64,000 bases of DNA from Streptomyces sp. NBC_01264 (GTDB taxonomy: Bacteria; Actinomycetota; Actinomycetes; Streptomycetales; Streptomycetaceae). Of this stretch, positions 34,333 through 44,785 are shown in pieces. The notes under the pieces were generated by a model. That model was not told where the DNA came from. It did no database searches and saw only the letters and a program-made list of their open reading frames with translations. The stretch's first letter is position 1, and each line of letters opens with the position of its first letter. The DNA lies in contig NZ_JAPEOX010000001.1 in the NCBI RefSeq assembly GCF_026340675.1, positions 6,758,001-6,822,000 of the forward strand, read 5' to 3'. A program made the translations under genes and the position numbers.

Positions 34333-36762
34333 GTGACGAGTGTCGAAGAGACCACTGTCGGCGGTCACACCGCCGACCAGGGACCCAGCGGGTACGCCGC
34401 GGCCCGGCTGCGACTCCTCCAGGAGGAGTCGCGGTCCGGGCCTTCCCGGCGTTCCGCCCTGGCCGCCCTGACCGACGACTGGCTGAAGGCGCTGTTCGCG
34501 ACCGCCGTGAAGGAGACGGGCGTCCGGGGCGCCGCCCTCGTCGCCGTCGGCGGATACGGCCGCGCCGAACTCTCCCCGCGCAGCGACCTCGACCTGGTCC
34601 TGCTCCACGACGGCAAGGCCGAACCGCGCGCCCTGGCCGCGCTGGCCGACCGGCTCTGGTACCCCGTCTGGGACCTGGGCGTCGCCCTCGACCACTCGGT
34701 GCGCACCCCCGGCGAAGCCCGCAAGACCGCCGCCGAAGACCTCAAGGTGCACCTCGGACTGCTCGACGCCCGGCTCGTCGCCGGCGACGCCGGGCTCCTC
34801 GCGGGACTGCGCACCTCCGTGCTGGCGGACTGGCGGAACCTCGCGGCCAAGCGGCTGCCCCAGCTGCATTCCCTGTGCCGCGAGCGGGCCGAGCGTGCCG
34901 GGGAGCTCCGCTTCCTGCTGGAACCCGACCTGAAGGAGGCCCGCGGAGGGCTGCGCGACGTCACCGCGCTGCGGGCCGTCGCCGCGTCCTGGCTGGCCGA
35001 CGCCCCGCGCGAGGGGCTCGCCGAAGCCCGGCGCCGGCTGCTCGACGCCCGGGACGCGCTGCACCTGGTGACGGGCCGCGCCACCGATCGGCTCTCCCTC
35101 CAGGAGCAGACGCCGGTGGCGGCGCAGCTCGGGCTGCTCGACGCGGACGCCCTGCTCAGGGAGGTGTACGAGGCCGCGCGGGTGGTCTCGTACGCCGGTG
35201 ACGTGACCTGGCGCGAGGTCGGGCGCGTGCTCCGGGCCCGGTCGGCCCGCCCCCGGCTGCGCGGATTGCTCGGCACCCGCGGCTCCGTACCCGAGCGGGC
35301 TCCGCTCGCCGAAGGCGTCGTGGAGTCCGACGGCGAGGCCGTACTGGCCCTGGCCGCGCGGCCCGACCGGGACCCGGTGCTGCCCCTGCGCTTCGGCGCG
35401 GCCGCCGCCCAGGCCGGACTGCCCGTCTCGCTGCACGCCGTACGCAGGCTCGCGGCGCAGGCGAAGCCGCTGCCCGTGCCCTGGCCGGCCGAGGCCCGGG
35501 AGCAGCTGCTGACCCTGCTGGGCGCGGGGGAGCCGACGGTGGCCGTGTGGGAGGCGCTGGAGGCCGAGGGGATCATCACGAAGCTGTTGCCCGACTGGGA
35601 GCGGGTGCGGTGCCGGCCGCAGCGCAACCCGGTGCACACCTGGACCGTGGACCGCCACCTCGTGGAGACGGCCGTCCGGGCCTCGGAGCTGACCCGCCGG
35701 GTGGGGCGCCCCGACCTCCTCCTCATGGCCGCGCTGCTGCACGACATCGGCAAGGGCTGGCCCGGCGACCACTCCGTGGCCGGCGAGACGATCGCCCGCG
35801 ACATGGCGCTGCGGGTGGGCTTCGACGCGGAGGACGTCGCCGTGCTGGGCGTGCTCGTACGCCACCACCTGCTGCTGATCGACACCGCCACCCGGCGCGA
35901 CCTGGACGACCCGGCGACGGTCAAGGCCGTCGCCGAGGCGGTCGGGTCGCCCGGCACGCTGGAGATCCTGCACGCGCTGACCGAGGCCGACGCGCTGGCC
36001 ACCGGACCCGCGGCGTGGAGCGCGTGGCGCGGCTCGCTCGTGGCCGACCTGGTCGCCCGGGTCGCCGCCGTGCTGAGCGGGGCGGCCCCCGAGGCGACGG
36101 AGCTGGAGATCCCGACCACGGAGCAGGAGCGCCTGGCCGTGGAGGCGCTGCGCACCGGGGAGCCGGTACTGGCCCTGCACGCCCGCCAGGAGGAGGACGC
36201 GGTCGGCGTGGAACTGGTGGTGGCCGTCCCCGACCAGCCGGGCGTGCTGCCCGCGGTGGCCGGCGTACTGGCCCTGCACCGGCTCACCGTCCGCGCGGCC
36301 GACCTGCGCTCGATGGAGCTCCCGGAGCAGCTGGGCGAGGTACTGGTCCTGCGCTGGCGGGTAGCCGCCGAGTACGGCTCCCTGCCGGAGGCCGCGCGGC
36401 TGCGCACCGACCTGGTCCGGGCCCTGGACGGCTCGCTGGACGTCCCCGCGAAGCTCGCGGACCGCGAGGCGGCGTACCCGCGCCGGCGCGGGGTCGTCCC
36501 GCCGCCGCCGCGGGTCGCGGTGGTCCCGGAGGTCTCCTCCCTGGCCACGGTCCTGGAGGTCCGCGCACCCGACGCGGTCGGTCTGCTGCACCGGATCGGG
36601 CGCGTGCTGGAGTCCTCCGGGGTCAGGGTCCGCAGCGCGCACGTCTCGACGCTCGGCGCCAACGCGGTGGACACCTTGTACGTGACCACGGCGGACGCCA
36701 AGCCGCTGGACCCGGCGGACGCGGCCGCCCTGGCCGCCTCGGTCCAGACGGCCCTGGCGTAG
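34333..36762 (+). CDS. glnD: PII adenylyl/uridylyltransferase GlnD
   Basis: An 809-residue bifunctional enzyme that modifies and demodifies GlnK according to glutamine levels; the Streptomyces enzyme adenylylates PII. The nucleotidyltransferase motif is GGYGRAELSPRSDLDLVLLH (about residues 73-92). The HD hydrolase domain shows HTWTVDRH and AALLHDIGKGWPGDHS (about 434-481). Two C-terminal ACT domains begin VVAVPDQPGVLPAVAG and VLEVRAPDAVGLLHRIG and sense glutamine. GTG 34333 is chosen as start. It completes the amtB-glnK-glnD unit. An IS110 element starts within 80 bp of its stop but does not interrupt it. Confidence 0.95.
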   Translation: MTSVEETTVGGHTADQGPSGYAAARLRLLQEESRSGPSRRSALAALTDDWLKALFATAVKETGVRGAALVAVGGYGRAELSPRSDLDLVLLHDGKAEPRALAALADRLWYPVWDLGVALDHSVRTPGEARKTAAEDLKVHLGLLDARLVAGDAGLLAGLRTSVLADWRNLAAKRLPQLHSLCRERAERAGELRFLLEPDLKEARGGLRDVTALRAVAASWLADAPREGLAEARRRLLDARDALHLVTGRATDRLSLQEQTPVAAQLGLLDADALLREVYEAARVVSYAGDVTWREVGRVLRARSARPRLRGLLGTRGSVPERAPLAEGVVESDGEAVLALAARPDRDPVLPLRFGAAAAQAGLPVSLHAVRRLAAQAKPLPVPWPAEAREQLLTLLGAGEPTVAVWEALEAEGIITKLLPDWERVRCRPQRNPVHTWTVDRHLVETAVRASELTRRVGRPDLLLMAALLHDIGKGWPGDHSVAGETIARDMALRVGFDAEDVAVLGVLVRHHLLLIDTATRRDLDDPATVKAVAEAVGSPGTLEILHALTEADALATGPAAWSAWRGSLVADLVARVAAVLSGAAPEATELEIPTTEQERLAVEALRTGEPVLALHARQEEDAVGVELVVAVPDQPGVLPAVAGVLALHRLTVRAADLRSMELPEQLGEVLVLRWRVAAEYGSLPEAARLRTDLVRALDGSLDVPAKLADREAAYPRRRGVVPPPPRVAVVPEVSSLATVLEVRAPDAVGLLHRIGRVLESSGVRVRSAHVSTLGANAVDTLYVTTADAKPLDPADAAALAASVQTALA

Positions 36763-36840
36763 CGGGGGCGGCCCTGCGGGGGGGTGTCTCTATGTCCTTC
36801 GTCAAGGACGTGGTGCCGGGTATGGGGCTGTTTGGGGTGG

Positions 36841-38055
36841 TCATGCGGCGAGGGTGATGGCGGGGGTTCTGGACTCGTAGAAGGTGCCGTCGCGGAGCAT
36901 GGCGAACAGGACGCTGATGCGTTGGCGGGCGAGGCGGAGGAGGGCCTGGGTGTGGGTTTTCCCGCGGGCTCTTTGTCTGTCGTAGTAGGTGCGGGAGGCC
37001 GGGTCGGCGTTCATGCAGGCGAAGGCGGAGAGGAACATGGCGCGTTTGAGCTGCCGGTTTCCGCCTCTGGGTGCGTGTTCGCCGTGGATCGAGGTCCCGG
37101 ACGACTTCGTCGTCGGCGCGAGCCCGGCGTAGGAGGCGAGGTGGGCGGCGCTGGGGAAACTGGTGCCGTCGCCGACGGTGACCAGCAGGACGGCAGCGGT
37201 CCTGACGCCGACTCCCGGCATCGAGGTCAGGACCTGGTGAAGAGGGTGAGCCTCCAGCAGGCTGTTGATCTGCGCTTCCAAGGCCCGGCGCTGGTCGTGA
37301 ACCGCCGCGAGGGAAGCGGCCAGGGACGGGATCACGATGTCGAGAGTCCCGGTTCCCGGGACCACGACGGTCTGTTCGTCGAGAGCGTCGAAGACCTCGT
37401 CGATCAGCCGGACGGCCATCCGCGGGGCCTTCGGGCGGATGAGTTCGACGAGCCTGCGGCGGCCGGCTTTCCGCAGAGCGGCCGGGGATCCGTAGCGTTC
37501 GAGGAGCCAGGTGACGGCCCGGTGGTCCAGCCGGGGTCCGAGTACGCGTTCCAGCGAGGGGTGGAACTGGGTGAGCAGGCCGCGTATCCGGTTGCTGGTG
37601 CGGGTGGCTTCGGCGGCGAGGTCCTGGTCGAAGCCGGTCAGCACCGTGAGCTCGGCAGTGACCTCGTCGGTCAGCTCCAGCGAACGCAGGACATGGGGCA
37701 TCGTCCTGGCCGCGTCCGCGATCACCGCCGCGTCCTTCGCGTCCGTTTTCGCCTCGCCCGGATACAGATCAGCGATCCGCCGCATCGCGAGGCCGGGCAG
37801 GTAGGCGACTTCGCAGCCCGCGTCCCGGGCGACGGTCAGCGGCAGAGCCCCGATCGATGCGGGCTGGTCCACGATCACCAGCACCGTGCCGAACTTCGCG
37901 ATCAGCTTGTCGAAGACGGCCCGCAGTCTCGGTTCGCTGTTAGGCATCGGTTTGTCGAAGACCTTCTTGCCCGCCGGCGTCAGACCGTGGCCGTGGTGAG
38001 CTGTCTTGCCGACGTCCATACCCAGGAAGACGCCCACATCACCGGTGTCTAACAT
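36841..38055 (-). CDS. IS110-family DEDD transposase
   Basis: A 404-residue transposase. The N-terminal RuvC-like DEDD domain shows GVFLGMDVGKTAHHG, IVDQPASIGALPL and the EAKTDAKDAAVIADAAR motif with two Asp. The C-terminal Transposase_20 domain shows LTSMPGVGVRTAAVLL, FPSAAHLASYAGLAP and SSGTSIHG with the conserved serine, then GNRQLKRAMFLSAFA. All catalytic positions appear intact, so the element may be active. ATG 38055 is used because GGGAGGGG lies just before it; the frame is open 63 bp further up. IS110 transposases act with a structured bridge RNA encoded in the element's non-coding end. Confidence 0.93.
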   Translation of the reverse strand: MLDTGDVGVFLGMDVGKTAHHGHGLTPAGKKVFDKPMPNSEPRLRAVFDKLIAKFGTVLVIVDQPASIGALPLTVARDAGCEVAYLPGLAMRRIADLYPGEAKTDAKDAAVIADAARTMPHVLRSLELTDEVTAELTVLTGFDQDLAAEATRTSNRIRGLLTQFHPSLERVLGPRLDHRAVTWLLERYGSPAALRKAGRRRLVELIRPKAPRMAVRLIDEVFDALDEQTVVVPGTGTLDIVIPSLAASLAAVHDQRRALEAQINSLLEAHPLHQVLTSMPGVGVRTAAVLLVTVGDGTSFPSAAHLASYAGLAPTTKSSGTSIHGEHAPRGGNRQLKRAMFLSAFACMNADPASRTYYDRQRARGKTHTQALLRLARQRISVLFAMLRDGTFYESRTPAITLAA

Positions 38056-38323
38056 CGCACCCCTCCCGGGTGGTTGACCTGGCCGGCCTCGGCGTTGGCA
38101 CCGTGCTCGCGCATCCACGTTATGCAGACCTGCCGCCCACGTCTCTGCCCGGCATTGCGCCGGACCGGGCGGTGGCCGGGTCTCTCATCAGCATCTCCGA
38201 CGGCACCCCACGGCCCCGGCGACACCACCCCCCAGGCCATCACTTCGACAGAGGGGACACAGTCATACCGGGCCCGGAGGCCAGCGGCCCCATTGCAGGA
38301 CCGCGAAAAAGATAACGGGGGGT
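38056..38323 (-). other. Non-coding end of the IS110 element; candidate bridge-RNA region
   Basis: No coding potential is evident in these 268 bp upstream of the transposase. In the IS110 subgroup this end carries the promoter and the bridge RNA that pairs with target and donor DNA. Short complementary stretches are present, but I could not define the RNA's loops or core dinucleotide by eye. Assignment rests on family knowledge and position. Confidence 0.35.
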
Positions 38324-38488
38324 CCCTACCCGCCCTTCCGCCGTTCCCCGGGCGCGGCCCGGACCCGTACGTGCGCTGCGCGCCCGTGCCCTCAAACGCC
38401 GGGCGGGCTGGATACATCCAGCCTCGCCGGCGTTCGAGGCGCGGGGTCCGGGGCGGAGCCCCGGGGAACGGGCGAAGGGCGGGTAGGG
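38324..38488. repeat. Nested palindromic (REP-like) element upstream of ffh
   Basis: An outer inverted repeat pairs CCCTACCCGCCCTTC (38324-38338) with 38474-38488, and CCGTTCCCCGGG (38341-38352) with 38460-38471. Inside, CTCAAACGCCGG (38391) pairs imperfectly with CCGGCGTTCGAG (to 38438), with CTGGAT/ATCCAG at its tip. Both palindrome types are familiar as scattered intergenic repeats in Streptomyces genomes. Nothing else is seen between it and the ffh start (38489-38623). Confidence 0.85.
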
Positions 38489-38623
38489 GCCTCCACCCCG
38501 CGCAGCGGCTCGGGTGGCGGCGGGCTCCCGGGAGGGGAAAGCCGCCCGCAGGGCCGGAGGGGTGGCGCGGCCCGATACCCTGGGGACGACCACACGCCCC
38601 CGACCCGAGGAATCGCGACCACC

Positions 38624-40198
38624 GTGTTCGATACGCTTTCCGACCGCCTCAGCGCGACCTTCAAGTCCCTCCGGGGCAAAGGCCGCCTCTCCGAGCAGGA
38701 CATCGACGCTGCGGCGCGGGAAATCCGTATCGCCCTCCTCGAGGCCGACGTCGCCCTCCCGGTCGTCCGCTCCTTCATCGCGAACGTCAAGGAGCGCGCC
38801 CGCGGCGAAGAGGTCTCCAAGGCCCTGAACCCGGGCCAGCAGGTCCTCAAGATCGTCAACGACGAGCTGGTCTCCATCCTCGGCGGCGAGACCCGGCGGC
38901 TGCGCTTCGCCAAGACCGCGCCGACCGTGATCATGCTCGCCGGCCTCCAGGGTGCCGGTAAGACCACCCTCGCCGGAAAGCTCGGCCTGTGGCTGAAGGG
39001 GCAGGGCCACACCCCGCTCCTCGTCGCCTGCGACCTCCAGCGCCCCAACGCCGTCAACCAGCTCTCGGTCGTGGCCGAGCGGGCCGGCGTGGCCGTCTAC
39101 GCGCCCTCGCCCGGCAACGGCGTCGGCGACCCGGTCCAGGTCGCCAAGGACTCCATCGAGTACGCGCGCACCAAGCAGTACGACGTCGTGATCGTCGACA
39201 CCGCCGGCCGCCTCGGCATCGACCAGGAGCTGATGCAGCAGGCCGCGGACATCCGCGACGCCGTCAGCCCGGACGAGATCCTCTTCGTCGTCGACGCCAT
39301 GATCGGCCAGGACGCGGTCAACACCGCCGAGGCCTTCCGCGACGGCGTCGGCTTCGACGGCGTCGTGCTCTCCAAGCTCGACGGCGACGCCCGCGGTGGT
39401 GCCGCGCTCTCCATCGCGCACGTCACCGGCAAGCAGATCATGTTCGCCTCGAACGGCGAGAAGCTCGACGAGTTCGACGCCTTCCACCCGGACCGCATGG
39501 CGGGCCGGATCCTCGACATGGGTGACATGCTCACCCTGATCGAGCAGGCCGAGAAGACCTTCAGCCAGGCCGAAGCCGAGAAGATGGCGGCCAAGCTGCA
39601 GAAGGGGCCGAAGGAGTTCACGCTCGACGACTTCCTGTCCCAGATGGAGCAGGTCCGCAAGATGGGCTCCATCTCCAAGCTGCTCGGCATGCTCCCGGGC
39701 ATGGGGCAGATCAAGGACCAGATCAACAACATCGACGAGCGCGACGTGGACCGCACCGCCGCGATCATCAAGTCGATGACCCCGGCCGAGCGCCAGGACC
39801 CGCACCTCATCAACGGCTCGCGCCGTGCCCGTATCGCCAAGGGCTCCGGCACCGAGGTCAGCGCCGTCAAGTCGCTCGTCGAGCGGTTCTTCGAGGCCCG
39901 CAAGATGATGTCCCGCATGGCCCAGGGAGGCGGCATGCCGGGGATGCCCGGCATGCCCGGGATGGGCGGTGGCCCCGGCCGGCAGAAGAAGCAGGTCAAG
40001 CAGGCCAAGGGCAAGCGCAAGAGCGGCAACCCGATGAAGCGCAAGGAAGAAGAGGCCGCGGCAGCCGCGCGCCGCGAGGCGGGCCCGGAGGCCATCGAGC
40101 CCGCCGCCGGCGGCAACCCGTTCGGGCTTCCCGCCGGGGGCGCGCAGCCCGGACAGGACTTCGACCTTCCGGACGAGTTCAAGAAGTTCATGAAGTAG
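38624..40198 (+). CDS. ffh: Signal recognition particle protein Ffh (SRP54)
   Basis: A 524-residue SRP GTPase that binds SRP RNA and signal sequences and targets ribosomes to FtsY. GTPase motifs are GLQGAGKTTLAGKLG (residue 107 on), DLQRPNAVNQL, VDTAGRLGID and SKLDGDARGG. The M domain follows, with LLGMLPGMGQIK and the basic SRRARIAKGSG helix that binds RNA, and a Met/Gly/Pro-rich stretch GGGMPGMPGMPGMGGG near residue 440. The basic and acidic C-terminal tail of about 70 residues is an actinobacterial feature. GTG 38624 starts the protein at FDTLSDRLS. The stop lies in a 14-bp triple repeat. Confidence 0.97.
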   Translation: MFDTLSDRLSATFKSLRGKGRLSEQDIDAAAREIRIALLEADVALPVVRSFIANVKERARGEEVSKALNPGQQVLKIVNDELVSILGGETRRLRFAKTAPTVIMLAGLQGAGKTTLAGKLGLWLKGQGHTPLLVACDLQRPNAVNQLSVVAERAGVAVYAPSPGNGVGDPVQVAKDSIEYARTKQYDVVIVDTAGRLGIDQELMQQAADIRDAVSPDEILFVVDAMIGQDAVNTAEAFRDGVGFDGVVLSKLDGDARGGAALSIAHVTGKQIMFASNGEKLDEFDAFHPDRMAGRILDMGDMLTLIEQAEKTFSQAEAEKMAAKLQKGPKEFTLDDFLSQMEQVRKMGSISKLLGMLPGMGQIKDQINNIDERDVDRTAAIIKSMTPAERQDPHLINGSRRARIAKGSGTEVSAVKSLVERFFEARKMMSRMAQGGGMPGMPGMPGMGGGPGRQKKQVKQAKGKRKSGNPMKRKEEEAAAAARREAGPEAIEPAAGGNPFGLPAGGAQPGQDFDLPDEFKKFMK

Positions 40199-40232
40199 CA
40201 CGCGTGAAGTAGCACGTGTGAAGTAGCAGTAC
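40191..40232. repeat. 14-bp triple repeat carrying the ffh stop codon
   Basis: Three head-to-tail units TGAAGTAGCACGYG (40191-40204, 40205-40218, 40219-40232; the last diverges at its end). Each contains TAG, at 40196, 40210 and 40224; because the period is 14, these stops fall in three different frames. Confidence 0.9.
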
Positions 40233-40243
40233 GGAGCCACGCG

Positions 40244-40273
40244 AGCCCCGGCCGGATCCCTCCGGCCGGGGCT
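40244..40273 (+). terminator. Hairpin after ffh
   Basis: AGCCCCGGCCGGA (40244-40256) pairs with TCCGGCCGGGGCT (40261-40273) around a TCCC loop, followed by TCG. It ends ffh transcription 46 bp after the stop. Confidence 0.88.
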
Positions 40274-40354
40274 TCGCCGTGTGGCCCGCCGCCAGGGGCG
40301 ATGGTCCGGTTTGTCGCTTATGGTCGGCCGGGAGGACGGCAGAAGGAGGCCTAC

Positions 40355-42292
<1,938 letters not shown>

Positions 42293-42350
42293 GCGCCGTG
42301 CGGGGCCGGTCCGCGGCCCCGCACGGCGGTGGTCCCGCCGGTGCGGGCGG

Positions 42351-43028
42351 TCAGGCCGTACGGGCGATGACGTACCGGAAGATGTTCGGCAGCCAGACGG
42401 CCCCGTCACCCCGTTCGTACGGGTGAAGCGCCTCCGCCAGTTCCTTCTCGACCTGCACCGGGTCGGAGCACTCGTAGAGCCCGGTCGACAGCAGCCCGCG
42501 CACGGCGCTGTCCACGTCGGCGTACCCGAAGGGGCAGAACACCCGGCCCGACCCGTCCGGCACCAGCCCGGCCGCGGCCGCCATGGCGTCCAGGTCCCGC
42601 GGGGCCGGCCCGCCGCCCAGGACGGAGGGCACCGTGCACCGCTCCGCCGGACCCCAGTCGGCCAGCACCACCGCGGCCCCGGGCCGGCGCAGCGCCGGCA
42701 GGGCCGCGGCCAGGGCGCCCGGGGAGGGCGAGAAGGCCAGCAGGACGTCGTAGGGCACCGCGGGCGCCGGAGGGGCCGCGAGCACCTCCAGGAGGCGTTC
42801 CCGGGCCAGCGTGCGGCGTGCCGGATCCGCCTCCACACCCGTGGCCAGGGCTCCCCGGCCCGAGGCCAGCAGAAGGGCCAGCCCGGCCCCGCAGTCGAGG
42901 CCGAGCAGCCGGTCGCCCGGCCCGACCTCCAGCCGGTCGTAGACCGCCTCGTACAGCGGTACCAGCATCCGTTCCTGGATCTCCGCCCAGTCCCGCGCGA
43001 CAAGCGTCGCCGTCGGCGTCGGTGTCAT
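42351..43028 (-). CDS. Class I SAM-dependent methyltransferase-like protein
   Basis: A 225-residue Rossmann-fold methyltransferase-like protein. Motif I is LLGLDCGAGLALLLASG (DxGxG type), the acidic end of strand 2 is GVEADPARRTLA, and PYDVLLAFSPSPG lies where motif II is expected. The C-terminal portion (DGAVWLPNIFRYVIA) is conserved in Streptomyces homologues. No catalytic motif identifies a substrate. The gene is convergent with ftsH and divergent from proS. Confidence 0.75.
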   Translation of the reverse strand: MTPTPTATLVARDWAEIQERMLVPLYEAVYDRLEVGPGDRLLGLDCGAGLALLLASGRGALATGVEADPARRTLARERLLEVLAAPPAPAVPYDVLLAFSPSPGALAAALPALRRPGAAVVLADWGPAERCTVPSVLGGGPAPRDLDAMAAAAGLVPDGSGRVFCPFGYADVDSAVRGLLSTGLYECSDPVQVEKELAEALHPYERGDGAVWLPNIFRYVIARTA

Positions 43029-43170
43029 CGAAAGAGCGCTCCTGATTCCGTTTCGCCCCCATGCCCCCGCTGCCAGAGAACTCCCGATTCGCCCCCGCGT
43101 CCAGAGGAGCGCGCCACCCGATTCACACCCGATTCACGTTCGGCACTCCGGGCGCCGTACCATTCGCGCC

Positions 43171-44583
43171 ATGGCAAAGGCACCCGTTCTCACCCCCCAG
43201 GCGGAGGATTTCCCCCGCTGGTACCAGGATCTGATCAACAAGGCCGAGCTGGCCGACAACGGTCCGGTACGCGGCACCATGGTCATCCGACCGTACGGCT
43301 ACGGGCTGTGGGAGCGGATGCAGCAGGAGATGGACGCGCGCATCAAGGACGCGGGCGCCCAGAACGCGTACTTCCCGCTGTTCATCCCGCAGTCGTACCT
43401 GACGAGGGAAGCGGAGCACGTCGAGGGCTTCGCCCCCGAGCTCGCGGTCGTCACGCACGGCGGCGGCAAGGAGCTCGACGAGCCCGTCGTGGTCCGTCCC
43501 ACCTCCGAGACGATCATCAACGACTACTTCTCCAAGTGGGTCCAGAGCTACCGCGACCTGCCCCTGCTGATCAACCAGTGGGCGAACGTGGTCCGCTGGG
43601 AGATGCGCCCGCGCGTGTTCCTCCGTACGAGCGAGTTCCTCTGGCAGGAGGGCCACACGGCCCACGTCACGTACGAGGACGCCCGCGACTACGCCGCCCG
43701 CATCCACACGGACGTGTACGGCGACTTCATGACCAACGTGCTCGGCATCGACGTCGTGCTCGGCCGCAAGACCGCCAAGGAGCGCTTCGCCGGCGCCATC
43801 AACACCCTCACCCTCGAGGGCATGATGGGCGACGGCAAGGCCCTGCAGCTCGGCACCAGCCACGAGCTCGGCACCAACTTCGCCAAGGCCTTCAACACGC
43901 AGTACCTGTCGAAGGAAGGCAAGCAGGAGCTCGTCTGGCAGACCTCGTGGGGCGTCTCCACCCGCATGGTCGGCGGCCTGATCATGTCGCACGGCGACGA
44001 CAACGGCCTGCGGGTCCCGCCGCGCCTCGCGCACGTCCAGGTCGTCGTCATGGCGATCAAGGGCGACGAGGCCGTTACCAAGGTCCGCGAGCTGGGCGCC
44101 CAGCTCAAGGCCGCGGGCCTGCGGGTGTTCGTCGACGACCGCGTCGACACCCCCTTCGGCCGCCGCGCCGTGGACTGGGAGCTCAAGGGCGTACCGGTCC
44201 GCGTCGAGATCGGTCCCCGCGACCTGGAGGCCGGCACCGCGATGCTGGCCCGCCGGATCCCGGGCGGCAAGGAGGCCGTGCAGATCTCCGACCTCGCCGC
44301 CCTGCTGCCCAAGGTGCTCGAGGAGGACCAGGAGCAGCTGCTGCGCGAGTCCCGCGAGCGCCGCATCTCCCGCACCTCCGACGTCTCGACCATCGAGGAG
44401 GCCGCCGAGGCCGCCATCGCCGGTGGCTGGGCGCGGATCCCGTGGGCCGACCTCGGACCCGAGGGCGAGGCGAAGCTCGCCGAGCAGGCCGTCTCCGTGC
44501 GCTGCCTGATCGCCGAGGACGGGTCGGTGCCGCAGGCGGACGACGCCCCCGGTAACCTCGCGATCGTCGCGCGCTCGTACTAG
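43171..44583 (+). CDS. proS: Prolyl-tRNA synthetase, archaeal/eukaryal type
   Basis: A 470-residue class II aminoacyl-tRNA synthetase that attaches proline to its tRNA. It is the short archaeal/eukaryal form: no INS editing domain is present between motifs 2 and 3. Visible signatures are RGTMVIRPYGYGLWERMQ at the start, VVRPTSETIINDYFSKW, motif 2 RTSEFLWQEGHTAH, motif 3 around SWGVSTRMVGGLIMSHGDD, and a C-terminal Tyr (AIVARSY). The Cys residues of the C-terminal zinc site are reduced to one. Streptomyces normally uses a longer bacterial-type ProRS encoded elsewhere, so this may be a second, possibly drug-insensitive copy. It has its own terminator. Confidence 0.93.
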   Translation: MAKAPVLTPQAEDFPRWYQDLINKAELADNGPVRGTMVIRPYGYGLWERMQQEMDARIKDAGAQNAYFPLFIPQSYLTREAEHVEGFAPELAVVTHGGGKELDEPVVVRPTSETIINDYFSKWVQSYRDLPLLINQWANVVRWEMRPRVFLRTSEFLWQEGHTAHVTYEDARDYAARIHTDVYGDFMTNVLGIDVVLGRKTAKERFAGAINTLTLEGMMGDGKALQLGTSHELGTNFAKAFNTQYLSKEGKQELVWQTSWGVSTRMVGGLIMSHGDDNGLRVPPRLAHVQVVVMAIKGDEAVTKVRELGAQLKAAGLRVFVDDRVDTPFGRRAVDWELKGVPVRVEIGPRDLEAGTAMLARRIPGGKEAVQISDLAALLPKVLEEDQEQLLRESRERRISRTSDVSTIEEAAEAAIAGGWARIPWADLGPEGEAKLAEQAVSVRCLIAEDGSVPQADDAPGNLAIVARSY

Positions 44584-44607
44584 CCGGTCCGGCTGAGGGC
44601 TCTCACG

Positions 44608-44639
44608 CCCCGGCGCGCGGCATCCGCCGCGCGCCGGGG
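44608..44639 (+). terminator. Hairpin after proS
   Basis: CCCCGGCGCGCGGC (44608-44621) pairs with GCCGCGCGCCGGGG (44626-44639) around a 4-nt loop, 25 bp after the proS stop. Confidence 0.9.
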
Positions 44640-44785
44640 TGTAGTCGTCCTTACGTACCGACTCATCCTGAGATATGCGCACCCGTCCTCGTCGGGACGC
44701 ATGAGACTGAACTGACTGGTACGTGCAAAAAATTTGGAATGGCCCGGAATCGGAACACCGGGGCACCCCGGCTCGTTGTCACGAC

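Larger units (their letters stand above)
36763..38323 (-). mobile_element. IS110-family insertion sequence (boundaries approximate)
   Basis: One intact transposase gene with about 80 bp of non-coding sequence downstream and up to about 270 bp upstream, inserted between glnD and ffh, two genes that are otherwise close in core-genome order. No terminal inverted repeats or target duplications were found, which is normal for IS110 elements. The exact ends cannot be set without an empty-site sequence. The right-hand limit given is the start of a palindromic chromosomal repeat. Confidence 0.75.

Noticed and set aside
36784..38052. A 422-codon plus-strand open frame opposite the transposase
   Set aside because: It is the complement of the IS110 transposase; composition is Asp/Gly/Arg-rich shadow-like, and no family motif is present.
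36763..38323. Search for terminal inverted repeats and target duplications of the IS
   Set aside because: Only weak similarities (for example GTGTCTC near 36787 and GGACAC near 38257) were found; IS110 elements normally lack both.
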